Source: Trametes villosa (Eukaryota; Basidiomycota; Agaricomycetes; Polyporales; Polyporaceae). From it: DNA of 64,000 nt. Made by a program: the position numbers and the translations under genes. Each line of letters starts with the position of its first letter. Position 1 is the first letter of the stretch. A model generated the notes under the pieces. The model worked only from the letters and a program-made list of their open reading frames with translations. It was not told the DNA's origin and did not search any database. The stretch spans positions 1 through 64,000 of the forward strand of contig PUDQ02000008.1 in NCBI GenBank assembly GCA_002964805.2, in the 5' to 3' direction. Positions 34,091 to 45,600 of this stretch are shown here, piece by piece.

Positions 34091-35653
34091 TCATGAGAGA
34101 TTGTGCTTGCTGAGAGGGTCGAAATACGGGTGCTTCGCAGCTACCTCAAGGGAGACGCGACTTGCTGGGTCCAGCGCCATGAGATGGCGCAGAAGCGCAT
34201 GCAGAAGCGAGTCGTGTATGTACGCCTGCGAAGGTCAACGTCAGAATGACCCATAGTACATACCGGCTGCAGGGGGCGCACCGACTTACCGAAAGCCCCT
34301 TGTTGCGATCTAGTCTACGCAACGCCGCTGCGTCCGCGGTTGTAGGCATGAGCGTAGTCTGCGGCGATGGGTATAGCACGCGAACGGCGCCGTCCATGGT
34401 AAACGTGCCCGGATAGAGCGCTTCTATCTGTTGTGCGAAGGCGTACGGGAAGGGGCCGAGGAGCCGATCCATAGCCGCCAGGTGTTCGCGGTCACTGTCA
34501 GTGTCGGGGTCGTACACGTTCCGCGCGAGATACATCTCAGCAATAACGCAGCCGATGGCGTACGCGTCAACGCCGGAGCGCCATGGCATACCTACAAAGG
34601 TGACATTCAATGTCAGCCAAAGACAGGATGAAGCGCATACCGAGGAGCGACTCTGGCGCGCGATAGGGTCGTGCGGCCACCCTGCCCGGCATGGACATGC
34701 CGGGCTTGAGCTCAACAGCATTCCCGAGGTCGAGAATGCAGATTTGGGACGACACTAGAATCTTCTGCGGATGTGATTACATGTCAGACATATTCGGGAG
34801 GAGGAAATTGATCGGCACCTTCTCATGGAATCCCGTGTGCGGGTCCAGATACTGTATTTGCGTAGAGCGGCCGCTCCTGACCGCAATGTTGTCGGGCTTG
34901 ATATCTGTGTGGACCATACCGAGAGAGTGTAAATCTGACGGAGATCTGCGAAGTAAGCGGGGCACCGCCGAGGTCGGAAGAGGGACGCACATTGGACGGC
35001 CCTGATGATCTGGTATCCTATTTCCCTCAGGTGTCGGGCGGGAAGCGGGAGGAAGCCAGATCGCTCTTGAATGACGTCGTGCAGCGTGGGTCCACAGAGC
35101 TCGAACACGATGCAGTGGAAGCCATGATGGGTGCCACTGGCTAGGACCGCGGCAAAAGATCTGCCAATGCTTCGCGTGTGAGCATGACATGACCACGGCA
35201 CAATGGTACTTACTCGATGCGGGCGTCGCAGCCCAAGAGTACCTTCTTGTAAACCCGCTCCTCGTGCCGAGGATCCGGGTTCAAATCTGCGTCTTTGTGT
35301 AGCAGCTTGATTGCCACTACGGCGCCCGTGAAGGTGTCTTCGGCATGCACTACTGTACCGAAGCTGCCGTACCCGAGCTGCTTCCCTACACGATCTGACA
35401 AAGTATTCAGCGCGTAGCCGGTTCACACCTGACAAACGGACTTACATCGATCGAATACCGTGTCCGCGCCGTTCGGCGTATAGATCCTACAAATGGATTA
35501 GCGGCGCATGCTGAGAACATACTCGATAGGGTACCTCTCGTCCGCTCGCCCGGAGACGGCCGCTGCTGAATTCTCGCCCCGGTGAGGTTCTACGGCACTC
35601 CGAGAGGTCCGTGAGGCGGGGCCCGGAGGTACGAGGGCTAGTACGGTAGGCAT
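34091..35653 (-). CDS. CMGC-type (SRPK/CLK-like) protein kinase, 399 aa
   Basis: Eight exons (35523-35653, 35446-35486, 35214-35394, 34991-35160, 34819-34934, 34641-34764, 34290-34591, 34091-34225) sum to an unbroken 399-aa kinase. A ~50-residue N-terminal extension ends ERYPIEIYTP. The glycine loop LGYGSFGTV and VAIK (Lys about 87) are followed by FELCGPTLHDVIQ and LHSLGMVHTDIKPDN, where HTD replaces the usual HRD. Next come ILDLGNAVEL (DLG in place of DFG, as in SRPK kinases), RPYRAPESLLG, GVDAYAIGCVIAEM and the C-terminal LDPASRVSLEVAAKHPYFDP. CMGC membership fits the RPYRAPE and DLGNA motifs. Catalytic Asp and Asn are present, so it should be active. One intron (35487-35522) is only 36 nt. 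Substrates cannot be inferred from sequence. Confidence 0.88.
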
Positions 35654-37516
35654 ACGTCAGCATGGTCCACATGACAGCGCGAGGACTGCAGCTGACCATT
35701 GGCAATCTCGACATCGGTGTTCGCCGTGTTCCGGAGGCGGAGACGTCGACGAGGTATAACGGGAGGCATGGACATATGAGGGAGCCCGCGCTGAACGGCA
35801 GACACATGGAGCAGAGTCAGTCATGATTATGTACTTCGCTAGATATCCAAGGAGGTGAGGGATGCACGGCATACGCCCAGACTGACGCAGCGACGTCAGA
35901 CGCACTGAGAGGAGGCGCCGGGCTTGGCATGCGCAATTATCGTGTATGTCACGCGGCGCGAACACTGCGAAAGGGAGTGCGTCAGTGCGGGCGCCCCAGC
36001 AGGAGCGTCATCTGGATCGGAAACAAGAGAAGAGAACGTGCTTAGCTCAGCGACGACATGTGCGCAAACGCGACGTCCACCGATGGCGTCCGGGTATCGT
36101 CCGACGGGCAGAGGCTCGCGTATTGGGTTGAACCCCGCTGGATCAGATGCTGCACACTCTACACCATTCTCAGACGAGAAGCACTTACAGCAGGCCTAAG
36201 CGTACGATGGTGAAGGCGACCCAGCTTGACGGGATGGTAGCGTCGCTCGCGAACTGTAAATGGCCATCATTGTCACGAGGCGGATTCACGTACACAGCCA
36301 CACTCTCGAAGAGTGAGGCAGGACCGACCGAGGGTAGAACTGGCCACTAAATCGAGAACATCGGCGGAGACGCACACGTACTACACACCAAGCGTCAACG
36401 ACGTCATATTTCTACCAACTGACGACAGGCGGCTCGCGGGGTTTCTGTACGAGGAGAGACACGGCGCCCAGATAGAAACCAGTGAACCAACTATACCACC
36501 CCACCCCGTCATACGATGCCCTGCGATCGCGATGCCATCGATAGCAATAAGAGCGCACCCGGACGACATCGCCGATACCAAAGTCGCTAATGGCGAAGGG
36601 GGTTGAGGGGACACTACCAGACGTCGCTTGGAAGTCGCCGAGCTATGCAGAGCGTCAGACAAGGGTTCTCGCTAACGGGGCGCGCATACCTGGTCAGACA
36701 CCGACGGAGCCCGCGTACATTCAAAGTAATTCCCATTGAACCCTGCGCAATGGCATTTAGCGAGAGGCATCCTCTCTAGAAGGGATTCCCACTTACACAA
36801 AGAGCGCGAGGCACGACGGAGGAAGCGCATCGCACACACGCGATCATGGTCACAGGCGAAGCGAAGGATGAGCTTCGCGCGCGCGCGTCCGTCAAAGGCC
36901 GACACAGTGGAGGAGATCTCCTCGACGAAGCCAACAACGTCGAGCGCGACCGGCTCGCCGGACACCGGATCGCACAAAATGTGGGACTGTGGACCTTCGC
37001 CCCATACACAATCGGCGGGTGCCGAGGCAATATAGTACGTCGAGGTTACCGCACTGGAATGCTGCCGTACCCGGGTGATGGAGCTGTTTGGACGTTTCCT
37101 CATGAGCGAAGGCCGCAACAGCGACGCATAGAACATACGCAATGTCCTCTGCGGTCATCCACGGGTCAGGATTCAGTTCCTGCGCCGAGTCTCCCGATGA
37201 CGGCGGTGTCGGGACATTTGGCCCAGCAAGAGGATGTCCTCGGAAGATGTCGTCAATGTCCGGGGTCAATTCCCTGCAAAAGCAGTCAGTGAACACGCAG
37301 CGGAAATGCGAAGGTAGAGACGTGCCGCGCGCATGGTGGGTAAGGCACTCCCGTGACGAACGCCATCGATGTAGAGTCTGCAATGAGTGAACGCATTCTA
37401 TGTGGGGCGACGTGGACTTTATACGTATCGCGCTAGAATGGACACGTGCACGCACTCCGAACGCAATCGAGGTGCTTTAACACCTGACATTAACTGGAAA
37501 GGCGTTATCGAAAGCA
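35654..37516 (-). other. Possible hypothetical gene(s), unresolved
   Basis: On the minus strand, pieces look protein-like. Around 37150-37330 there is ELTPDIDDIFRGHPLAGPNV and MTAEDIAYVLCVAVAAFAHE. Around 36690-36960 there is LDVVGFVEEISSTVSAFDG and CHCAGFNGNYFECTR. Around 36380-36660 there is ALIAIDGIAIAGHRMTGW. They may be exons of one or two uncharacterised agaricomycete genes, but frames do not join convincingly by eye. No domain is recognised. Confidence 0.3.
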
Positions 37517-38335
37517 CTACAGAGAACCATTGAAGTCCCTGGTGGTAGGAGGCTTTGGCGTACGAGAGGAGCGTTGAGCTAGTAAAGAAATGGAGTCCAA
37601 CAGAAAGCCCGTGTACCACGAGATCCATCGGGAAGACACCCTCATCCGGGCGAAACGCCTCCGGAAGCACCGAAACTCCACAAGAACGATATCTCCTGGA
37701 AGAATGTCGGACACACTCAGACGGGGCATCTTCGGGCGTGCCAGGTACGTGGAGGTCGCGTCGTATATCGCATCAAAGACCTATGCGGGAGTGAATAGAC
37801 TATCTTCACCATGCACGAATGTACTCACATTGCGTTCAGGGCAGACGACAAATGTGCGCGAGGACTCGAACAGCGTCACGTCGTGCCCTGCAGGATACGC
37901 ATCTGTGAGCACTTCCTCAGACGAAAGGGGAAAAAGGAACGCACAGGAACGAGCGGCACCATTGCGGAGCAGCGTGTTGGCAGCGGTGCAGTCAGAGGGC
38001 TGGAGGTACGACATCGTGAGGCTGATATGGCTGCGCGATGTGGTGGACGATGCGGCGACCTCGATTGACTCAATGACTCCGACCGCCCAGATGCGCAGGG
38101 GAATGTTGGTGCTAGGAACAGTGAGCGTGGGCGAGGTAGACAGTGCGCCCCACGACGGATGCGCAGGAATGCGGGATAGCGCGAAGATGTCGAGTGAGGG
38201 ATCGGAGTAGTCGAGGAATTGATGGAGACGGCTAATTGAGACGTTAACGGGTGTTGCAAAACGGAGGAGCGCAATGTGTTCACCGATGTTGCTCTGGTGT
38301 GACCCACTCGGGGAACGGAAGAGCGCAGGCGTCAC
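37517..38335 (-). CDS. Hypothetical protein with PGDIVLVE motif (partial model)
   Basis: One minus-strand exon (to about 38335, start not located) reads through ALLRFATPVNVSISRLHQFL, SHISLTMSYLQPSDCTAANT and SRTFVVCPERN. An intron (GTGAGTACATT..GCATAG) leads to VFDAIYDATSTYLARPKMPR and LSVSDILPGDIVLVEFRCF, with the stop at 37517. The TLTxxYLQPSDC..VVCPERN..PGDIVLVE pattern recalls lineage-specific hypothetical proteins of agaricomycetes that occur in many copies; I know no function for them. No ATG is obvious at 38335 (the frame is open further upstream), so the 5' end is incomplete. The second exon may contain one more intron. Confidence 0.45.
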
Positions 38336-39207
38336 ACTGAGGCACCCTTGAGAGGCGGTTGCGAGCGCAAAGGAGACGCGAAGAACGGCGAGGCATCGTG
38401 CGAGCTTTCGCTCACGCTTGAAGGAAGCTGCACCGCGCTTGGAGCGTTCTTATAGCGAGACGAGCCATTCAGGTTGCTTGGGTCGGTCACGCCGTGCAAA
38501 ACGACGGAGAGGGCCCGGATGTGTGGGTGGATGGCGTCATTGACGAGGATAAGTACAACACGGTTGAACGATGATGTGCGCCGTGTCACCTGGAGAGAGA
38601 CATGCGCGCATGAGATACCATCCTACGCAAGCACGGGTGTTGCAGACCGAGTTGTGAGCGACTCGAGGGAACTGGCATTGGTGTGGCGACGCTCACAGGT
38701 TGCCGTAGGGGGCGGGCTGCAGGACAGCCAAGCCATCACCACCTATGACGCAAGGGATCGACGAAAGGTTGGGACTAGACTTGTCGTCGGTGGCAGGAAA
38801 TGTCTACGTAACAAATGTCCGCCACAGACGTACGTAGAACTCGTGTTTGAGAAGATGAACATCGTGGGAGCGCGCCGTGGCCTGTGTCGGCGCCCCCTGC
38901 TACTTTCGTCCTCCCGACCCCGGATGTCTTGATTCCTCATGCATTGCCACGCGACATGTAGTGAACGGCAACACCGGCTATATCTTGACATACGAAGGCT
39001 CGTTCTGTCCAGTTGTAGAGAGAGAGCACCGGCTCAGGTCCAGTTTTCTTGCACGCGTGCGAGCTTGTATCACCCTCGGGCCGCGGTTGCATTCGAATGT
39101 CAAGAAACAGCTTATATTCACGAACACTACAATGGCTTCTGAGTGGGGGTGGGAGATATTACAACTCTCAACGCGTACAAGTACACTACTATTGACGAAA
39201 GTTCCAT
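38336..39207. other. No supported gene
   Basis: This region probably includes the 5' end of the preceding hypothetical gene (38335-38500) and otherwise intergenic DNA. No domain is seen on either strand. Confidence 0.35.
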
Positions 39208-41599
39208 TTACACCAGGGGTGCGCCCTCGCTCTCGACAACAGACTCCTCATTCTCCGGGCCGCTCTCGCCAGTCCCAGGCCCCAGGTCCTCGGCCAACAG
39301 AATCTGTCCCATAGGAAGGTGGTCGTCACCACGCGAAGGGCCCGCGTGAGCCTCTGGTAACTGCACGACGTCCGTAAGGAACTCTCGCGGGGTGGCGCTC
39401 GCGAACTCGCGTGCCCCAATCGGTGCTCGACGAGTGCCATTGACACTGAGTGTCCCATCGCATGGGGCGCCAGTTGACGGGGGCGCACTGGGCGGGGCCT
39501 CGCGAGCGTCGGCGAGCGACGGCGTAGATCCGCGCGCAGGTGTCACAGCGCAGGCGGCGGCGAGCGGATGGCCCTGCTGCGGAGGCGCGACGTGCTCTAT
39601 GGGCGCGGTGGGATACTGGTAATTGTATGGGTAAGGGAAGGAGCCGCCCGCGAAGGGGCCGTAAGGGTAACCGTACGGTAGCATGAGGGGCGGCGCAAAC
39701 GGAGGACCATAGGGAGGCACGAACGGAAAGCCGTGGTAGGGACCCAGCGCGGGGAGGTACGGGTAGGGGAACCCAGGTGCGACCACGTTCTGGCAGGGGT
39801 CCATTGGGACTCCGGTCCCCACTGCGGGCATAGGCATGGGCGGTGCCGGCGCGTGCTGGTTGGTAGCGCAGGCGTAGTCGGCGTGTCCACCGAAGACGTC
39901 CGCGACGCGTACAGGCGCGTGGCTCCCCTCAGGCAGGGCGCGCGGACCATCGCCGAGAAGCGCGGGGGGCGCGAGAAGCGCGGGAGGCGCGGGAGGCGCG
40001 GGAGGCGCGGGAGGCGCGGGAGGCGCGGGGGGCGCGGGGGGCGCGGGAGGCGCGGGGGGCGCGGGAGGCGCGGGGGGCGCGGGAGGCGCGGGGGACTCAG
40101 CGGTCACGCGCACGCTCTGTTGGGCATGCACGACTTCGTCGGGGTATGTAGGGGCGGACGGGGAGTGCGTATCGCGGAACTCGGCGCCGTCGTCATGCTC
40201 TGAGTCACTGGAGATGACGATGGTCCTGTTCGGAGGATGCGGCTTGCGCGACGTTTTGCTGCCCGAAGGCCTGTGGGAGGCGCGCAGGTCGGTGGAGAGA
40301 CGGGGGATACGGGAGGAAGAGGAAGGCCCCGCCGCGGCGAGCGCGAGGATGGCGGAGCCGCTCAGCCCGCGAGAACGCTTCGGCGGAGCCTCAGGGACAT
40401 TGCCTCCCAGGGGATAAAACCCAGGAGGGGAGACCAGGATGTTGCGCTTGCGCTTGCCTAAAAACTGTGAGTAACGAGTGGTCCTGGTTAGATGGAAGTG
40501 CGCACGGTCTGAGCTGCCGGCACCTGTCTTGGAGATGACGTAGTCGTCCCTGTCATCGTCGGATTCGCCTGTTGGAAGAGTCAAGCTGGGATGGCGGATG
40601 TGAGAACCAAAGGGCATACGTACCCTTACTCCTGCCGACATCTGCATCGTTGCGCACGGGCGAATGTGAGAGCGCCGCGGCGACTGCAGCGCCGCGCGAG
40701 CCCTTCGGGGGAGAGGCTGGGTCTTCCTCGCTTGCAGCGGCCTCCTGAGACTGTTCATAGCTGACAGGGGAGCAGCTCAAGTCCTCCCATGCACCTGACT
40801 GCTGGCGACGAGGACCTGATGGTCGTTAGCATAAGACACCAACATGTAGGGTGCCGTACTCACTGATGTACGCGTGCCGGCGCTCGGGGTATCGAGCAAG
40901 CGGTATCCCGGCCCATGTGGACAGGGCACCGAACTTATGCTGGAGGTTTACTGGAACGCAGTGAGCAGCAATACATGTACGAAGAGTCGAGGACTCACCG
41001 AAATAGTGACAGCCTGCGGGGTTGCCAAGCCTGTCTTTCCCGCCAGACTGCCAGTCGGGGCACAAAAGGCATACGGCCCCCTCGTGCTCGCCAGCGTTGG
41101 GCTTGATGAGACGAACCGGGCGGCGCGAGCCGTAGACGTGCTCGCAGAAGCACCAGATCTCGTCGGCAAACTTGTGAGCGAGGTTGTACTCGACCAGTTC
41201 ACCGACGGGAACAGGCTTCCCGTCAACATCACAGGGACTGTATGATGTCAGTAGGAGAGCAACGTCGACGGAGGGAGAGAGGACGTACTACGACACTGCG
41301 TACAGGCCATCAGTGGCGGTGTAGGACAGGAGAGTCGGGGAACGGGCGACTTCGCGCTTGAGGAGCGAATCGTTGTGCAGCCGGTCGGTTTGGGACGATG
41401 ATGGAGACCCGTTGGGGGTGGAACGAAGGGTCGGGAAGGAGGAAGGCGTTGCACTCAACGACGGGGAGGAGGTACCACGTGCGCGGGGACGCGGCGAGCG
41501 CGTCGACCCACCGCGTCGGCGACTCCCGAGGTAGGGACGCATGAGGACGGGATGGAGGACGGGATGGAAGAAGGAACCTACTTTGTCTTCGACGAGCAT
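39208..41599 (-). CDS. GRF-zinc-finger-like protein with Ala-Pro-Pro repeat
   Basis: The gene model has about six exons from the ATG at 41599 (alternative 41542) to the stop at 39208. Exon 1 is Ser/Arg-rich. Exon 2 carries EIWCFCEHVYGSRRP and CLLCPDWQSGGKDRLGNPAG then CHYF. This is a Cys pattern resembling a GRF-type zinc finger, a single-strand nucleic-acid-binding module in many fungal proteins. Exon 3 has KFGALSTWAGIPLARYPERR, followed by acidic/Ser linkers and KRKRNILVSPPGFYPLGG. The large last exon holds a hydrophobic-acidic TIVISSDSEHDD motif (SUMO-interaction-like), about 14 APP units, and a Pro/Tyr/Gly-rich stretch (GPYHGFPFVPPYGPPF). No catalytic domain is seen. Function is probably regulatory or nucleic-acid-associated; the zinc-finger assignment is by pattern only. 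Confidence 0.6.
39958..40096. repeat. 9-bp coding repeat GGAGGCGCG
   Basis: About fourteen near-perfect copies of a 9-base unit encode the Ala-Pro-Pro tract of the GRF-like protein on the minus strand. Units alternate between GGAGGCGCG and GGGGGCGCG, which suggests slippage or unequal exchange in recent history. Confidence 0.9.
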
Positions 41600-42642
41600 G
41601 CGAGCCTATATGGCGAAAATCCCACCGCGGTGAGCAGTGAGCATGGGCGGGAAGTTGCGAACGGGAGATCTATGAACGGGTCGGGATGGGGGGAGGGCCA
41701 GAGCAACACGACGTACAGTCTGTGGCGTTGAGGATTGCGAGGGTCAAACGGAGGGCAATGTGTTGCCAGCGGGCATGGTCAGTGCCGGGGAGAAAATCAT
41801 AGTTATTGGTGCATTACTGGCATACCCAGCCATCACGGAAAGCTCCCAAACAAGCGAACTAGGGACGTGCCGCCGACGTATTTGAGGGTAGAGTGGGGGT
41901 GACGCGGGCGGCAGGCCAAAGGTCATACGTCGTCGAATAACCGAGAAATAGTAGCGCCGGCCGTACGGATACTTATGAGAACGATGACGCATGACTGAAG
42001 ACTTACCACTCGCCTCTGAGTCAAATCATCCGCAGCGGCTGCTCGGCGCAATGGACAACGATTCCTCGAGCGAGACTCCAACGAACACACCCCCTGAGGT
42101 GAGTGAGCATGCAGGCGGCCAGATCACCCATAGTAATGATCCTAGATTCCAAACACAGGGGCTGATCAGCAGCAGCCCAAACAGGACCTCATGGTCGAGG
42201 TCCAGGGCCGGGGCGTTACTCACATCCATACGCTTTATTACCAACAAGAACACCGCGCAAACCTACGAAGACCGCGCGGTGCTGCGAAAACTGGTGGAGA
42301 AGGTGCCGGATGGCTGAGCAGGAGATTAGGGCGATGTAGCGTTGGATGACCGCTGTGTACGTGCCAATAGAGTCCAATCGCCAAGTAGGACATGTTCCCG
42401 GGGTTTGTAGACAGCGAGCAGACAGAGGCTGCCAAGAGTGAGACCTGAGAATTGACGGCTGGAAAGGATAGGCGTCACAGGGCTCGCCCAGCGCTGCAGA
42501 GTGTTGTTTGTGAATGCTTGTCCTATGACGTACATCTCGCACAGCACAAACCAGTCGGCCACGTCGGGGACGCCTGGGCCTGCATAGCTTCCAGGTACAT
42601 CCTATGACGACTCGCACACGTCGATTTCGCCAATATTGTAAA
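41600..42642. other. Spacer between GRF-like gene and Helitron
   Basis: This stretch must contain the promoter of the GRF-like gene and the 3' end of the Helitron. Minus-strand frames at 42216-42560 contain protein-like pieces (YVIGQAFTNNTLQRW, LTLGSLCLLAVYKP) that I cannot identify. I could not locate the expected CTRR 3' end and hairpin of the Helitron. Confidence 0.35.
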
Positions 42643-45600
42643 CTAGTACAGCTGCGCGGTGACACGCGCAAGGTTGTCAATCCGGCGCAATTCATTCCTC
42701 AACTCCTGCGATAGGCGACTTCCAACCTTTCGAGCGGAGAATGGACGAAGCAGCAAGAGGCCATCCAGAGAACGCACTCGCGAGAGCATGACGTACACAC
42801 CCTGCAGCGAATGCGCACTCTCCAAGTCCACTATGGCGTGCGTGAGTGATTTCCCCTGACTTTTGTAGTCGGTATACGCGTACGCAGGAAGGAGGGGCAG
42901 CTGAGAACGGGACACCGATTTGACCACTTTCCTGCTTCCTGCAGACATCGTACACTTGAAACTTACCAGCTCCGGGAAAACCGGAACAAGGTCTGTTTCC
43001 AGATCATCGCAGACGTTCCCAGCCCCAGGCACATGTACGTAGGCCACAGTGGCGTAGAGGTGGTCGCCGACCTTCTCGTACAGGACGTTACGCAGTACGC
43101 CCTCGGCCCCATTCACAAGGCGGTGCTTGAACGCGATGTTTTCTCTGATCATCACTTTCATACCAGGGAAGAGCGGGAGCCTCCCCAGAGAATCCTCAGT
43201 GATCTTCGATGGCAACTTCCACAGGGCCCGCTGCATGTCGCCCGCCACGGCCCGTTTGTCGATCTTGTCTCTGGAATGAAACAGCGGTACGTGCACATTC
43301 AATTCCTTGGCTTTGTGTGCAATTACGCGTGCGTTGATATCGTCCCTCAGTGCCTTGGTGCCCACAATGATGGGAGCATCCTTGAAGTTCGCCATGGAGG
43401 CAGGAGCATCTCGGAAAACCTGTTGCATATCCCTGCGGTACAGGGTATCCACGTCGCTCTGCATCGAGGTCCCAGGTTTGGACTGTGTGACTGCTTCACC
43501 CACGCGGACGCGATCAAGCAGGGCTGCGTAGGCGGGGTCCGCCGACTGCCTCTGGTTCTTCGTTAGCTTCACAACTCGAGAGACCTGGCGCCACAGATAT
43601 ACTCCGGTCAGAGCATCTACCCCGCTACAGTTGCGGATGTGCTGCAGGCCCGGATTGCTGACAGTCTTGTGATCATAGAGCGTCGTCGCCTGCACCGGCC
43701 TGAGCTGGCCGAAGTCCCCGGTGAAAATGATGTTCACGCCGCCGAACGGTAGGACTGCCGCAGGCCCTTCATCACCCTTAGCCTGCTGCAGCCTTCGAGA
43801 GATTTGGGCTAAGAACTTCGCACCGATCATAGATATCTCATCAATGACGAAATACCGAACCGGCGCCCATAACTTAATCAGCTCATCCAAGACACGATTA
43901 GACTGGCTCGGGAGCATCGTGAGTGAGTGTACGGTATAGCCATCGATGTTGAGGGCAGCGGCGCCTGTGGGGGCACCGACTAACATTTCCTCCGAACGAC
44001 CGAGTAGCTCGAAGAACCTGCGAACAGCCTTGATTACGTGCGTCTTGCCCGTACCGCCCACTCCTGCAATGTACATCAGCAGCTGCTCACCACCATCTAG
44101 GATATGCTGGGCGATGATACGGAACGCTCGCTCCTGTTCGGGGTTACCCGCGAGCTTCATCTCCGCAACAACGGCCTCGAGAATCCGCAGGCCAGACTGT
44201 GCCTCAGTACGTGCGCTGCGACCGCCGGGTGCACTTTCTAACGTCGATATAGTGACATTTTCTCTGCCATCCGGCACCCTGCGTCTCTTACGAGCTCGAG
44301 GATTCTCATCTGCATCTGCAGAGCTAACCGGACGCCGCTCCCTCTTCAGGTTCCGCATACGGGTCTCCTGCTTTTTCACTGCCACGCCGGCCTCACGGGC
44401 TTCCCTGAAGTCTGGCGGAAACCGCGGTGCGGCAAGCGATGGTCCTCGTAAAGCTTGTGCACCATAGCAGAAGTCGAGCATCTCCCGGCTTCGCACTCCG
44501 ATTTTGCCGTCCAGAGCGATCTGCTCGTTTGGAAGCTCGTTGACGTTGCTATATGCGTCGTACATATCGGGTTGCTCAAATAGCTCAAATTCCTGTTCGG
44601 GTTCGCCTTGACCACGGTCGTCTCGACCACCGGCGCGCGATGTGGAGTCCGTACCTGTCGTGAACGCTAACGCTTCCGCGCGGCGTGTGTTGCGGAAATC
44701 GTCTCGTACGTCGTGACACTCGGATAAAACGTTCATGTGCTCGATCACTCTCAGCAGCCCCGCTGGGATCTGGTGGCGACGTCGCTCGAATGCTTCCAGC
44801 CAGCTTTCTTGCGTATCCCGCAGATCGGATGGCGCTCTCCACGGCACAAACAAGATAAGCATCATCCGTGCCCAACTCTCTTTCTCCTCCTCACCCCGAT
44901 CTGAACGCGGAATTCGGTGGCCTAGGAAAACCGGTACTGTCCACGTTCCGCGTCTGCGCAAGACATGCGTCTCGTACTGGCTATGCGTCGCGGATGAGAA
45001 TCGTCCCCGAACGGCACGTGTACGCCCATTGGATCGTGCATTCGTGTTGCTTGTTGCGAGCCTGATACCATCCCCCAAATCGTCATCGGCTAGGGCATGG
45101 CCACGCCTGCGCCCTCCCTGACTGCTGGTAAGCTTATCCACAAGGCCCACAAACTCGTAGAGGCACAGCTGATCGAATTCAGAGGATGTACTGCGGAAGG
45201 TGTAGTCCTGGCGCTGGTTTGTCGCCGAAATGGATCCACCATCCACCGTCAAGGTAAACGATTCTTCACAGTCGCTAGCCTGGAGTGTGGCGGGTGCCAT
45301 CGCAACATCATCCTGATGATCGCCGCCTCCGGGCTGGGTCTCGCTCTCTACATCCATCGCCAACATGGGCTCGTCCCGTACCAGCTCTCCGTCGTTCGTG
45401 TCCCCGACGTTGTGCTCGCCCACGGTGAGTGGTCCACCGACGCTATCCGTAGACCCAACCATGTCATATCCACGCCCTTGCTCGACCGTGAGTGTAGGCT
45501 CTGCGGCGTCAGACTCCTGCCCACGAGAGGGTTGTGCGCGTTGTACCGTGGCGTTATCGGGCCCAGCAAAGTGCCTCTTGAACAAGCGGTCGAACGATCC

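Noticed and set aside
39733..40203. Plus-strand Gly/Arg-rich frame (RGRRGRRGG repeats)
   Set aside because: Antisense of the Ala-Pro-Pro repeat in the GRF-like gene.
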